NCBI GenBank assembly: GCA_022839785.1
Contig: JALHJW010000001.1
Coordinates: 434,001 to 498,000, forward strand
Length of the DNA stretch: 64,000 bases
Direction: 5' to 3'
From: Desulfovibrio sp.
Lineage (GTDB): Bacteria; Desulfobacterota; Desulfovibrionia; Desulfovibrionales; Desulfovibrionaceae
Shown here: one piece after another, positions 1-10,239 of the stretch
How positions within the stretch are numbered: position 1 is the first letter of the stretch
Layout: every line of letters begins with the position of its first letter
Notes under the pieces: model-generated
Database searches by the model: none
The model's input: only the letters and a program-made list of their open reading frames with translations
What the model was told of the DNA's origin: nothing
Translations under genes and position numbers: made by a program

Positions 1-60
1 AATAGCTGAATTATTACAGAGAGATGTAAAATTTCGAACTGGTGCCAAAAAGCGCCTAAT

Positions 61-152
61 CAATGCGCCACACGCATTGGCACATGTGACACGATGGCAC
101 ATAGCGCCACACACGTGTGCCATGACACATATGTGCCAGGCATGCGGCACAT
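61..152. repeat. cluster of inverted TGGCACA motifs
   Basis: A perfect 7-bp inverted repeat (CAATGCG, 61-67, with 73-79) is followed by a large imperfect dyad, 78-101 against 116-138. Each arm has the form TGGCACAT-N7/8-ATGGCACA, so four copies of the half-motif occur in 60 bp, and a fifth GGCACAT lies at 146-152. The cluster sits downstream of the sigma-54 activator gene and faces whatever lies left of the window. A multi-site operator or enhancer is an inference. No start codon with a convincing gene is visible in 1-167. Confidence 0.5.
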
Positions 153-156
153 TTTC

Positions 157-167
157 CCGCGCCTGTG

Positions 168-177
<10 letters not shown>
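157..177. terminator. GC-rich hairpin overlapping stop codon
   Basis: A perfect 9-bp stem (157-165 with 169-177) and 3-nt loop overlaps the stop codon of the minus-strand activator gene. There is no T-tract on either side, so termination is only a possibility. Confidence 0.3.
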
Positions 178-2024
<1,847 letters not shown>

Positions 2025-2251
2025 GGGCACGCCCCCCTCCGGGTCCGTGCGCCAGATGGTGCTACCGCATGGGCCGCGCCTGTGCAAGGCCGGGGGCCCT
2101 CCGCCCCGGGCCGCCGGGCCGGATTGGACTTCGCGGCGGATATCGTTTAGGTAATCAGGTTTCGCGCAGGCTGCGGATTGCCGGGAAAGAACCGTCTTCT
2201 CCGCCCGACGCCTGCCGAACAAAATTCCGCGCACGGACAAGGACGACGAAC

Positions 2252-3535
2252 ATGGACGCAAAGACGGCCCTGCTGACGCTTGACGGAACCACCTTTGAAC
2301 TGCCCGTCGTCATGGGCGCCGAGGGCGAGAAGGCCATCGACATCAGCAGCCTGCGCCAGAAGACCGGCTACATCACCCTGGACCCGGGCTACGCCAACAC
2401 CGGCTCCTGTCAGAGCGCCATCACCTTCGTGGACGGCGAGAAGGGCATCCTGCGCTACCGCGGTTATCCCATCGAGGAGCTGGCGGAGCAGAGTTCCTTC
2501 ATCGAGACGGCCATGCTGCTCATCTTCGGCGAGCTGCCCACCCAGGCCGAACGCGCCGTCTTCCGCGACATGCTCTCGGCCCAGGAACTGCTGCACGAGG
2601 ACCTGCTGCACCATTTCGAGGGCTTTCCGCCCTACGGCCAGCCCATGTCCATCCTCTCGGCGGTGATCAACTCCTTCGCCTCCTACCATCCGGACCTGCT
2701 GGACATCCAGACGGACGAGGAGTTCCGCCTCGCGGTGGCCAAGATCATCTCGAAAGTGCGCACCATCGCGGCCTTCTCCTACCGCAAGTCCGTGGGGCGG
2801 CCATTCATGTATCCCGACCCCAACCGCAGTTACTGCTCGAACTTCCTGCACATGATGTTCTCCGTGCCCTACAAGGAATTCGAACCCACCCGCGCCCAGA
2901 TCAAGGCGCTCTCGCTCTTTCTGGTCATGCACGCGGACCACGAGCAGAACTGCTCCTGCTCCACGGTGCGCATGGTCGGCTCCTCGCAGGCCAACCTCTT
3001 CGCCTCCGTGGCCGCGGGCATCTGCGCCCTCTGGGGCCGCCTGCACGGCGGGGCCAACGCCGCGGTCATCGAGATGCTGGAGAACATCAACGCGGGCCGC
3101 ATGACCGTGAAGGACTACATCGAGAAGGTGAAACGGCGCGAGATGCGGCTCATGGGCTTCGGCCATCGCATCTACAAGAGCTTCGACCCGCGCGCCAAGA
3201 TCCTGAAGAAGGCCGCGCACAAGCTGCTGCACGACCAGGACATGACCGGCGACCCGCTCATCGAGATCGCGCAGGAGTTGGAGGCGGCGGCCATGTCCGA
3301 CGATTTCTTCGTCGAACGCAGGCTCTACCCCAACGTGGACTTCTACTCCGGCATCATCCTGCGCACCCTGGGCATCCCGGTGAGCATGTTCCCGGTGATG
3401 TTCGCCATCGGCCGCATGCCGGGCTGGATCGCGCACTGGTACGAGGAGTCCAAGAACAACTCCAAAATCCACCGCCCCCGCCAGATTTATACCGGCCCGG
3501 CCCCGCGCCGCTACGTGTCCATCGAGGACAGATAG
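2252..3535 (+). CDS. gltA: citrate (Si)-synthase
   Basis: Condenses oxaloacetate and acetyl-CoA to citrate in the cytosol. The 427 residues match the usual length of the hexameric type II enzyme. Visible landmarks are the conserved segment ADHEQNCSCSTVRMVGSS, the LHGGAN catalytic-histidine loop and GFGHRIYKSFDPRA near the active site, plus a beta-sheet N-terminal domain of the AMP/NADH-regulated type. The start at 2252 follows an AAGGA sequence. It is monocistronic, with the divergent activator upstream and a large hairpin downstream. Some sulfate reducers use an unrelated Re-citrate synthase; this protein is clearly the Si type. Confidence 0.95.
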   Translation: MDAKTALLTLDGTTFELPVVMGAEGEKAIDISSLRQKTGYITLDPGYANTGSCQSAITFVDGEKGILRYRGYPIEELAEQSSFIETAMLLIFGELPTQAERAVFRDMLSAQELLHEDLLHHFEGFPPYGQPMSILSAVINSFASYHPDLLDIQTDEEFRLAVAKIISKVRTIAAFSYRKSVGRPFMYPDPNRSYCSNFLHMMFSVPYKEFEPTRAQIKALSLFLVMHADHEQNCSCSTVRMVGSSQANLFASVAAGICALWGRLHGGANAAVIEMLENINAGRMTVKDYIEKVKRREMRLMGFGHRIYKSFDPRAKILKKAAHKLLHDQDMTGDPLIEIAQELEAAAMSDDFFVERRLYPNVDFYSGIILRTLGIPVSMFPVMFAIGRMPGWIAHWYEESKNNSKIHRPRQIYTGPAPRRYVSIEDR

Positions 3536-3547
3536 AAAGGCCTGCGG

Positions 3548-3589
3548 ACCGTCCCCCCCCCTCGCGCGCTGAGCTGCGGGGGGGACGGT
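3548..3589 (+). terminator. hairpin after gltA
   Basis: A perfect 12-bp stem (3548-3559 with 3578-3589) with an 18-nt loop lies 13 bp after the citrate synthase stop codon. It lacks a T-tract. It sits between two convergent genes and could serve either. Confidence 0.5.
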
Positions 3590-3618
3590 TCCGCGGCGAC
3601 ACTGCGGACGGCGCGTTT

Positions 3619-4266
3619 TCAGCGGCCTGCGGCCACCTCCGCGCCGAGGCCGAAAGCCGCCTCCAAATCCCTCGGAAAGACTTCCGCGCGCCGCCTGGCC
3701 TTGGCCTCCGGGTCCCAACAGGTGGAGAGGTACCTGGAGTAGTCCTCGAACTGCAGCGTGTCCGTGCACAGCAGGAGTCCGCAGTTGCCGAAGACGCGCT
3801 CCACGGCGCCGCGCATGGCCGCGATGCGCGCGTCGTAGCCGTAGGCCGGCATGTCCGATTCCTTGATGTTCATGGTGTAGACCAGGGCGGTGCGCAGCTT
3901 GCCGGGGAAGAGGCTGCGGTAGCCCGGGGTGTAGGTCAGGTAGGGAAAGAGGAGGCGTTCGAGGAACGAGCGCATCTCTCCGGTTTCCGCGCCGAAATAG
4001 ACGGGCGTGCCCAGGATCAGGCCGTCGGCCTCTGCGATGCGCTCAAGCAGGGGGGCGAGGCCGTCCTTGACCGCGCACCGGCCATGGCTCCTGCCGCCGA
4101 TCTTCTTGCAGGCGAAGCAGCTCGTGCAGCCGCTGTAGGAAAGATCGTAAAGGTGCACGAGTTCTCCGTGCGCGCCTTTGGACGCCGCTCCTTCCAGGGC
4201 TTTTTCGAGCAGCATCGCGGTGTTCCACTTTTTTCTCGGGCTGCCGTTGACGGCGATGACGTTCAT
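3619..4266 (-). CDS. NADPH-dependent FMN reductase / iron-sulfur flavoprotein family protein
   Basis: A 215-residue flavodoxin-fold protein. It begins MNVIAVNGSPRKKWNT, the phosphate-binding start of the NAD(P)H-dependent FMN reductase family. A C-X2-C-X2-C-X10-C cluster (GCTSCFACKK then GRC) resembles the 4Fe-4S motif of the iron-sulfur flavoprotein branch, so electron transfer through FMN and possibly an Fe-S cluster is likely. Electron donor and acceptor are unknown. The start at 4266 has GGAGGAG 6 nt upstream. An AT-rich region with a dyad lies upstream (4345-4370), suggesting regulated expression. Confidence 0.75.
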   Translation of the reverse strand: MNVIAVNGSPRKKWNTAMLLEKALEGAASKGAHGELVHLYDLSYSGCTSCFACKKIGGRSHGRCAVKDGLAPLLERIAEADGLILGTPVYFGAETGEMRSFLERLLFPYLTYTPGYRSLFPGKLRTALVYTMNIKESDMPAYGYDARIAAMRGAVERVFGNCGLLLCTDTLQFEDYSRYLSTCWDPEAKARRRAEVFPRDLEAAFGLGAEVAAGR

Positions 4267-4344
4267 GGTCGTTCTCCTCCGATGTGTCGCCCCTGGCGGG
4301 CGCATGCAATCTGAAACAAAACAACGCTAACGACAAGAACGTAC

Positions 4345-4370
4345 AAAAAGGGTATATACTTACCCAAAAC
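4345..4370 (-). promoter_or_regulatory. possible operator upstream of flavoprotein gene
   Basis: AT-rich sequence with a dyad GGGTA-N6-TACCC (4350-4365) around a TATATAC core. It lies about 85-100 bp upstream of the flavoprotein start codon, in an otherwise GC-rich region. Genes of this family are often controlled by small helix-turn-helix repressors, but none is adjacent here. Confidence 0.3.
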
Positions 4371-4404
4371 ATACCGTCGTGCCGCGCCGGGTGGGCGCAT
4401 CCCC

Positions 4405-4435
4405 AAAAAACGGCGGCCGCGCACGCGCGGCCGCC
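4405..4435 (-). terminator. rho-independent terminator of the hydroxyacid dehydrogenase gene
   Basis: A perfect 10-bp stem (4412-4421 with 4426-4435) and CACG loop, followed on the minus strand by six T residues (4405-4410). It lies 75 bp after the stop codon of the gene ending at 4511. Confidence 0.8.
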
Positions 4436-4510
4436 CCAAGTTGATGACGATTGCGGCTCAGCCGCCGAACGACACAGGCTGGCGGCGGGGAGTCCCTGCC
4501 CCGCGCCCGG

Positions 4511-5365
4511 CTACAGCACCTTGCGCACGGCGGCGAAATCCTCGTCGCCGTGGCCCGCCTCCAGGGCGCGGGCAAAGGCGTCGCGCGCCGCGCGCAGGCC
4601 CGGGGCGGACTCGCCCGCGTCATCGGCCTTCTCGCGGGCGAAGGTGAGGTCCTTGACCATGTGCTTGAGCGGGAACTGCACGGTGGCGTCGCCGCGCACC
4701 AGGATGTCGCGCTTGAGTTGGAAGAAGAGGCAGGACATGGGACCGGAGAGGATGACGTCGAGGATGGTCTCGGGGTCCAGGCCTCCCCGCTGGCCAAAGG
4801 CCACGGCCTCGGCCAGCCCTTCCATCATGATGCCCAGAAGCTGGTTCGCGGCCAGCTTCATCATCGTGCCCGCCCCGGCCGGGCCGCAGTGCACCACCTT
4901 CCAGCCCATGGTCAGGAGCAGCGGTTCGCAGCGCTCCACCACGTCGGTCTCGCCGCCCGCCAGGATGACCAGGGAGCCGTCCTGGGCGGGCTTCTTGGAG
5001 CCGGAGACCGGGGCGTCGAGAAAGGAGCAGCCCAGGGACGCCAGGCGGGCGGCCAGGCCGGTGGTGTAGGCGGGGGAGACGGTGCTCATGTTGATCACCG
5101 TCTTGCCACGCAGGGCGGCCTCGCCCGCGCCCTGCGGGCCGAAAAGCACGGCGTCGCAGGCCTCGGGGCCGGTAAGCATGAGGATGATCACATCCGAGGC
5201 CTCGGCGCATCCGCGCGCCGTGCCCGCCATGGCGGCTCCCAGGCGCGCCAGATCGGGCACCTCGCGCGGCGTCCGGTTGTAGACGGTCAGGGGATAGCCC
5301 TTGCGCGCCACGTTGACGCTCATGGCCTGCCCCATGATCCCGAGCCCCATGAATCCCACCTTCAT
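4511..5365 (-). CDS. NAD(P)-dependent oxidoreductase of the 3-hydroxyisobutyrate / 2-hydroxy-3-oxopropionate reductase family
   Basis: A beta-hydroxyacid dehydrogenase of 284 residues, the standard family size. The N-terminus KVGFMGLGIMGQAM is the dinucleotide-binding Rossmann motif. The substrate-binding segment FLDAPVSGSKKPAQDG and the catalytic lysine in GAGTMMKLAANQ are intact. Members reduce glyoxylate, succinic semialdehyde or tartronate semialdehyde; the substrate cannot be chosen from sequence. AAGGAGG precedes the start at 5365. The gene stands alone, divergent from a DUF1499 gene, with its own terminator. Confidence 0.88.
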   Translation of the reverse strand: MKVGFMGLGIMGQAMSVNVARKGYPLTVYNRTPREVPDLARLGAAMAGTARGCAEASDVIILMLTGPEACDAVLFGPQGAGEAALRGKTVINMSTVSPAYTTGLAARLASLGCSFLDAPVSGSKKPAQDGSLVILAGGETDVVERCEPLLLTMGWKVVHCGPAGAGTMMKLAANQLLGIMMEGLAEAVAFGQRGGLDPETILDVILSGPMSCLFFQLKRDILVRGDATVQFPLKHMVKDLTFAREKADDAGESAPGLRAARDAFARALEAGHGDEDFAAVRKVL

Positions 5366-5535
5366 GCCTGCCTCCTTGCACCCGAACGCATTTTCTGGGA
5401 TTCCCCTAGCACATCGGCTGCTGGCCTAGAAACCACTTGCCGTGAATTTCGGCCATTTTGTTGAAAAAGCCCTGAACCTTCCGGCCTTGCCGCCGGGATG
5501 CCTGGCGCGGAAGCCGCGCCCCAAAAGCGTCGATC

Positions 5536-5904
5536 ATGCCGCCTGAACTGCCGCCCTGCCCTGCCCGCCCCAACTGCGTGTCGAGCCTCGCCGCCGATCC
5601 GGCGCGACGCGTGGAGCCGCTCGGCCTCCCGGCCCGGCCGGACGTGGCGGTGCGGGGCATGGCCCAGGTGGTGGAGAGGCTGGGCGGCCGGGTCACGGAC
5701 AGCGGCGAGGACTGGCTGACGGCCGAGTTCCGCACCTTCCTCGGCTTCGTGGACGACGTGGCGATGCTTTTCCACGGCCCGACCCGCGCCATCCACATCC
5801 GTTCGGCCTCGCGCATGGGCTGGTGGGACCTCGGCGTCAACCGCCGCCGCGTGGAGCGCATCCGCAGGGAGTGGGCGCGACGCCGGGACGGAGAAGAGGG
5901 CTGA
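5536..5904 (+). CDS. DUF1499 family protein
   Basis: A 122-residue protein matching DUF1499: CPARPNCVSS near the start, a central FLGFVDDVAMLF strand, and HIRSASRMGWWDLGVNRRRVERIR near the end. It has no signal peptide, although some family members are secreted or membrane-linked. The function of the family is unknown. The start has no strong ribosome-binding site. It is convergent with the YjbQ-like gene, 13 bp away. Confidence 0.75.
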   Translation: MPPELPPCPARPNCVSSLAADPARRVEPLGLPARPDVAVRGMAQVVERLGGRVTDSGEDWLTAEFRTFLGFVDDVAMLFHGPTRAIHIRSASRMGWWDLGVNRRRVERIRREWARRRDGEEG

Positions 5905-5917
5905 CGTTCGCGCGCAG

Positions 5918-6337
5918 TCAGCTCCCGATGATCTTGACCAGCACGCGCTTCCTGCGCCGCCCGTCGAACTCGCCGTAGAAGATACGCTCCCAGGTGCCCA
6001 GGTCGAGCCGCCCGTCGGTCACGGCCACCACCACCTCGCGGCCCATGATCTGGCGCTTGAGGTGGGCGTCGCCATTGTCCTCGCCGGTGCGGTTGTGGCG
6101 GTATCTGGACACCGGCTCGTGCGGGGCCAGTTCCTCCAGCCATTCCTCGTAGTCGTGGTGCAGGCCGGACTCGTTGTCGTTGATGAAGACCGAGGCGGTG
6201 ATGTGCATGGCGTTGCACAGCAGCAGCCCGTCCGTGATGCCGGACTCGCGTAGCGCCTCCTCGACCTGCGGGGTGATGTGGACGAAGGCCCGGCGCTTGG
6301 GCACCTCGAACCAAAGCTCTTTGCGGAACGACTTCAT
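5918..6337 (-). CDS. YjbQ / UPF0047 family protein (secondary thiamine-phosphate synthase)
   Basis: 139 residues, the typical length of the UPF0047 family. The conserved core is present: CNAMHITASVFINDNESGL and HNRTGEDNGDAHLKRQIMG, which carry the conserved histidines and acidic residues, then the GTWERIFYGEFDG C-terminal segment. Family members are annotated as secondary thiamine-phosphate synthases from complementation of a thiE defect; the physiological role is unsure. The start at 6337 has AAGGAG upstream; a longer frame upstream is proline-rich and rejected. Confidence 0.85.
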   Translation of the reverse strand: MKSFRKELWFEVPKRRAFVHITPQVEEALRESGITDGLLLCNAMHITASVFINDNESGLHHDYEEWLEELAPHEPVSRYRHNRTGEDNGDAHLKRQIMGREVVVAVTDGRLDLGTWERIFYGEFDGRRRKRVLVKIIGS

Positions 6338-6429
6338 GGAAGGCTCCTTGGGGTCGCGATCCGGCGGATCGGGATATTTCGGACCATGGCGACTGGATAC
6401 GCAAAACCCAGCCGGAAGAAAAGACGCCT

Positions 6430-6460
6430 CCGGCCCTCTTCCTGGCGGGAAGAGGGCCGG
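6430..6460. terminator. hairpin, 13-bp stem
   Basis: A perfect 13-bp stem (6430-6442 with 6448-6460) and 5-nt loop. A T-rich run follows some bases later on the minus strand. It could end minus-strand transcription from the cytochrome gene or be a leader structure of the YjbQ-like gene. Confidence 0.4.
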
Positions 6461-6650
6461 GGCCGTGCCGGGAGCAGGGGCGGGTGAAGGGAGACGGCGG
6501 GAGGAAGGCGGAGGAGGTTGCGGAAACGGGAACGGCCGTGCGGCCTGCTGTCCTTTGTTGGTGTTCACCCAGTGCTCCCGGCGCGGCCCCGGCGCAAGGC
6601 GCGAAGACAGTGTGGATGCCCCGCGCCATGAAGACTCGACCCGCGGTGAT

Positions 6651-6687
6651 GAGCCGGGAGCGTCCCCCCGGGCGGCGCTCCCGGCTC
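6651..6687 (-). terminator. hairpin after split-Soret cytochrome gene
   Basis: A perfect 12-bp stem (6651-6662 with 6676-6687) and 13-nt loop starting 21 bp after the stop codon of the minus-strand cytochrome gene. It has no T-tract, as is common for hairpins in this GC-rich window. Confidence 0.5.
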
Positions 6688-6708
6688 AAGACCGTGGGTC
6701 TTTGGCGG

Positions 6709-7533
6709 CTACGGGTGGTTCTTGAACTTGTCCGCCGTGTGCGGGCTGCCCGAATGGCAGGGCGTGCAGTCCATCTTGCCCTTGAGCATGGGGGACTGCT
6801 TGCCCGGATTGTGGCAGTCGCCGCAGTAGGCCACGGAGTCCGGCTCCTTGGCGGCCGCGGCGAAGGTCCCCTTCTGCTTGGCGTTCATGATCTCGATGGC
6901 CTTCATGGCCACGTCCGCGGTGATGCGGGCGCAGCGCTCGCCGCGTTCCTTGCTCTTTTCCGCAAAACCCGAAACCATGCACCACTTGCCCACGGAGACG
7001 TGGCACAGCGGCGACATGCTGGTGCTGACCGGCAGCGTTCCGGCCACGCCCTTCGCCCCGGCGCCGGGATCATAGATGGGAAAGGCGGTCTGCTCGTACC
7101 AGCGGAACAGCTCCGAAACCATGGGGTCGCGCTCCTTGCGCCCCCAGAACAGCGCCATGGCGCTGGCGGCGCCGAGCAGCGCGCCGCAGATGGTGCCCCA
7201 GTCGGAAATGCCGCTCTTGCCGACCTCCAGCATGGTGAAGGGGAACTGGTCGTAAGGCGCCCCGAACTTCTCGGCCATGGTCCCCACGATGCTGTAGAAC
7301 GCGCCGTAGCCGCAGCCGTATCCGTTGTGCCAGTAGCCGTCGTACGCCACCGGGGCGCACGCCGCGGGGTCCAGCACGTGCGGTTTCCAGGAAAACGCTC
7401 CGCCCTGCTGCGCGAATCGCGCCGCCGGGAGAGAGGACGCCGACGCCCGCGCCAGGGGACCGCCCAACACGGCCCCGCTCACGAGCGCTCCGCCGATGAT
7501 GCCGAGTGCCGTCCGTCGATTCATGCCGTTCAT
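6709..7533 (-). CDS. split-Soret cytochrome c, Tat-exported diheme
   Basis: 274 residues. The N-terminus carries a twin-arginine signal (MNRRTALGIIGGALVSG), so export in folded form is predicted. Two heme c sites, CGDCH (237-241) and CTPCH (256-260), sit near the C-terminus. A C_GCxxG-type segment (GYGCGYG, then WGTICGALLGA, then a later CHV and CM pair) fills the middle. This combination is that of the split-Soret diheme cytochrome known from Desulfovibrio, a dimer that clusters four hemes and was proposed to work with nitrate or sulfate metabolism. The start is chosen at the ATG with GGAGG 5 nt upstream. The transcript appears separate from the upstream kinase operon, which ends 235 bp away. 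Confidence 0.85.
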   Translation of the reverse strand: MNGMNRRTALGIIGGALVSGAVLGGPLARASASSLPAARFAQQGGAFSWKPHVLDPAACAPVAYDGYWHNGYGCGYGAFYSIVGTMAEKFGAPYDQFPFTMLEVGKSGISDWGTICGALLGAASAMALFWGRKERDPMVSELFRWYEQTAFPIYDPGAGAKGVAGTLPVSTSMSPLCHVSVGKWCMVSGFAEKSKERGERCARITADVAMKAIEIMNAKQKGTFAAAAKEPDSVAYCGDCHNPGKQSPMLKGKMDCTPCHSGSPHTADKFKNHP

Positions 7534-7637
7534 CTCTGCCTCCATGTCGATAGGTGTACGGTTTCCCGCCATGTACGACAGGGACTTGAGCAAGCGGCGT
7601 ACCAGTCCGTCGACGGAGAAAATATTCAATAAAACAA

Positions 7638-7654
7638 GTAATTCATATGATTAC
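7638..7654 (-). promoter_or_regulatory. 17-bp dyad in the cytochrome promoter region
   Basis: GTAAT-N7-ATTAC with a CATATG core, in an AT-rich patch about 105-120 bp upstream of the split-Soret cytochrome start codon. On the minus strand it overlaps a plausible -10 region following TTGCAG. An operator for a redox-responsive regulator is an inference. Confidence 0.4.
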
Positions 7655-7768
7655 AGGCTGATTCCCACCTGCAAACAGGACTTTCCGGCGCAAACCGGAC
7701 ATGGCAGGCGGACAGGCCGGATGCCCGGCCGGGCACGGGAGAGGAGGGCGGCCGGAAGACGGCGCGGG

Positions 7769-9727
7769 CTAACCGGCTGGCGGCTGCTCCGGCGAGGCCT
7801 GGGGACGGATGCCCGTGGCCGCTCCCTCAACGAGGTAGATGGTGAAGGTGCTGCCCTGGCCCGGTTCGGACTCCACGCCGATGGTGCCGCCGTGGGCCTC
7901 GATGGTCTGGCGGGCGATGAAGAGCCCAAGCCCCGTGCCCTTGGAGCCCTTGGTGGAGAAGAAGACCTGGAAAAGCCGGTCCCGCACCTCGGGGGTCATG
8001 CCGATGCCGTTGTCCGAGATGGCCAGTTCCAGCCGGTTGCCGTGCCGGTGGGCGCGGAACGTCACCTGGTGCTCCTTTTTGGAGGCGTCCGCGCGGCAGG
8101 CCTCCACCGCGTTCTCCAGGAGATTCACCAGGGCCGCGGAGAGCGCGCCCGCGTCCAGGCTGAACATGCCCAGGTCCTCGCCGAAATCGCACTCGAAGGC
8201 CACGCCCTGGGTCTCGGCCTTGGCCGCCACCACGTCCGCCACCTTGCGCACGAACGCGGCCGCGTCCGCCACGTCCAGGGTGGGCTCGCGCTTCTTGGCG
8301 CAGTAGAGGATGTCCAGGATCATGCCCTTGACCCGGCCGAGCAGTTCGCGCACCTGTTCCCAGCCGCCGAGCAGCCGCTCGCGGTCGTCGCGCTGGATGC
8401 CGGAATCGACCTTGTAGACCGCCCCGTCCAGCGCCGTGAGCAGCCCCTTGATGCCGTGCGAGAGCGAGGCCATGAGCATGCCGAGCTGGGTCACATGGTC
8501 CTGCAGCTGGCGCATCTCCGTGAGGTCCGCGGCCAGTTCCATGACCTGCTCCACCGTCCCGTCCGGTCCCATGATAGGCGCGGTGCGGATGAGCAGGTGC
8601 ATGAGCCTGCCGTGCCGGGACAGGATCTGGGCCTCAACGCTGTGGGCGCAGCCGTCGGCGAAGGTCTTGCGCACCGGACAGTCCTTGTTCGAGGTGTCGC
8701 TACGGCGCAGCGCCCGGCCGTAGAGCCCGCCCCGCTCCCCGCCCAGGTCCTCCTTGAAGCGGTGGTTGGCGGCCACGATGTTCCGGTCGCGGTCCACCAC
8801 GGCGATGGCGCAGGGCGCCTCGTCGAAGAGCAGTTGGAAGCGCTGCTGCGCGGCGGAGAGTTCCTCGCGCAGCCGCCGCACCTCGTCCGTGTCCGCGGCG
8901 ATCTCCACCACCAGATCGACCCGGCCGCCGATGCCGCGGATGGGCGCGGTGTGCACCGAGACGTGCAGTTCCGAGCCGTCGAGGCAGCGCACGGTCTGCA
9001 GACTGCTCACGCCCTTGCCCGTGGCCAGGGTCCGGGCCACGGGACAGCCGGCCGGCCGCCCCGCCTCGCCGGTGTAGATGCCGCAACTCGGCTGCCCCAC
9101 GCGGTCCCCGAGGCGCTCCCGGTAGCGGGCGTTGACGGCCCGCACCGTGCCGTCCGGACCGTGCACGGCCACGAAGCAGGGCATTTCGCCCAGAAGTGGG
9201 ATGCCCGAACCGAGCCCGCCGAACATGCCCGCCACGGCCTGGGCCAGCCCGTCGGCCACCTGGCAGGCCGCGGCCTGCCGCTCCATGTCCACGATGCGCG
9301 CGGCCTGCTCGTTCACCCGGCGCTCCAGGTCCGTGGTGTGGTGCAGCAGTTCCTCGCGCATGGCGATCTTGCGTTCGGCGCGCTTGAGCGCGATCTCCAA
9401 GGTTTCCGGCTGGATGGGCTTGTGGATGAAGTCGCCCGCGTCGTGCTTCAGCCCTTCGATGGCCAGCTCGATGTCGGCGTGGCCGGTGATGATCACCACC
9501 TCGGTCTCCGGGGACTCGGCCTTGATGGCCTTGAGCAGATCCAGGCCGTCCATGCGCGGCATGCGCACGTCGGTGATCACGATGCGCGGGGCATGGGTCC
9601 TGAACAGGTCCAGGGCCTCGCGGCCGTCCCGCGCCTGGATCACCTCGTAGCCCAGATCGGCGATGATCAGGCCGAGAACCTTGCGGATGCCGTCCTCGTC
9701 GTCGGCGAGCAGCACTGTCCGGCGCAT
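7769..9727 (-). CDS. receiver-first sensor histidine kinase with PAS domains
   Basis: 652 residues. A receiver domain with acidic pocket DD at 9-10 and phospho-acceptor D53 (ITDVRMPRMD) comes first. A coiled coil (about 115-150) and two PAS-like domains with scattered cysteines follow. The dimerisation histidine is H424 in SLSHGIKGLL, and the ATPase domain has the N box ALVNLLENAVEA and the G boxes SDNGIGM and GTGLGLFIA. It is soluble. Receiver-first kinases usually take phosphate or signals from another kinase, here perhaps the heme kinase of the same operon. It is a paralog of the protein at 11761-12903. AAGGAA lies before the start. Confidence 0.88.
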   Translation of the reverse strand: MRRTVLLADDEDGIRKVLGLIIADLGYEVIQARDGREALDLFRTHAPRIVITDVRMPRMDGLDLLKAIKAESPETEVVIITGHADIELAIEGLKHDAGDFIHKPIQPETLEIALKRAERKIAMREELLHHTTDLERRVNEQAARIVDMERQAAACQVADGLAQAVAGMFGGLGSGIPLLGEMPCFVAVHGPDGTVRAVNARYRERLGDRVGQPSCGIYTGEAGRPAGCPVARTLATGKGVSSLQTVRCLDGSELHVSVHTAPIRGIGGRVDLVVEIAADTDEVRRLREELSAAQQRFQLLFDEAPCAIAVVDRDRNIVAANHRFKEDLGGERGGLYGRALRRSDTSNKDCPVRKTFADGCAHSVEAQILSRHGRLMHLLIRTAPIMGPDGTVEQVMELAADLTEMRQLQDHVTQLGMLMASLSHGIKGLLTALDGAVYKVDSGIQRDDRERLLGGWEQVRELLGRVKGMILDILYCAKKREPTLDVADAAAFVRKVADVVAAKAETQGVAFECDFGEDLGMFSLDAGALSAALVNLLENAVEACRADASKKEHQVTFRAHRHGNRLELAISDNGIGMTPEVRDRLFQVFFSTKGSKGTGLGLFIARQTIEAHGGTIGVESEPGQGSTFTIYLVEGAATGIRPQASPEQPPAG

Positions 9728-9817
9728 GCGATTCCTTGTTGTCGTCGGTGAGGGGCCGCCACAGCCCCGTGAGCCGTCATACCCCATCGGCCCGGCCGGG
9801 AAAAGGGCCGGACCGCT

Positions 9818-10231
9818 TCAGTCCCCGTGCAGCGCCCCGCCCAGCAGGCGGCGCGCCTCGGCCAGGAGCCGCTCCGGTTCCGGAGGCTTCTCCACGAAAC
9901 CTTCCGGCGCGGCCAGCCCCTCGGGCAGCGAGGCCCGGAGCATGGCCAGCGAGTGCGCGAAGGCCCCGGGCGAGACGGCCGAGACGATGAGCACCGGGAC
10001 CGCGCGAAGCACGTCGTCCTCGCGCAGTCCCCGGTACATTTTCAGCCCCCCCTCGCCGGGCATCATCAGGTCCAGGGAGACGAGGTCGGGCCTCATCTCC
10101 CTGGCCTTTTCGAGCCCCTGGGAGCCGTTTGCGGCGGTGGCCGTCTCGCAGCCCGCCGAGCGGAACACGGCGGCGATGAAGACGCGCAGATGCGGCTCGT
10201 CATCCACCACCAGGACCTTCGGCGCGGCCAT
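9818..10231 (-). CDS. single-domain response regulator
   Basis: 137 residues, a stand-alone receiver domain: KVLVVDDEPHLR acidic pocket, phospho-acceptor in VSLDLMMPGEGG, conserved switch serine in VLIVSAVS and lysine in FVEKPPEP. It has no output domain. It lies 8 bp after the universal stress protein gene, so it is cotranscribed. It may relay phosphate between the kinases of this operon. Confidence 0.85.
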   Translation of the reverse strand: MAAPKVLVVDDEPHLRVFIAAVFRSAGCETATAANGSQGLEKAREMRPDLVSLDLMMPGEGGLKMYRGLREDDVLRAVPVLIVSAVSPGAFAHSLAMLRASLPEGLAAPEGFVEKPPEPERLLAEARRLLGGALHGD

Positions 10232-10239
10232 CCCGGCCC

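Larger units (their letters stand above)
6338..6708. other. 371-bp region without a gene
   Basis: The stretch lies between the YjbQ-like gene and the split-Soret cytochrome gene, both on the minus strand. It holds two strong hairpins (6430-6460 and 6651-6687), listed separately. I see no convincing coding sequence. The promoter of the YjbQ-like gene should lie in its left part, where a weak TTGCGT element occurs on the minus strand, without a clear -10 box. Confidence 0.5.

Noticed and set aside
78..138. TGGCAC motifs at the left edge as sigma-54 promoters
   Set aside because: None has GC 10 bp after GG on either strand, so the -12 element is missing.
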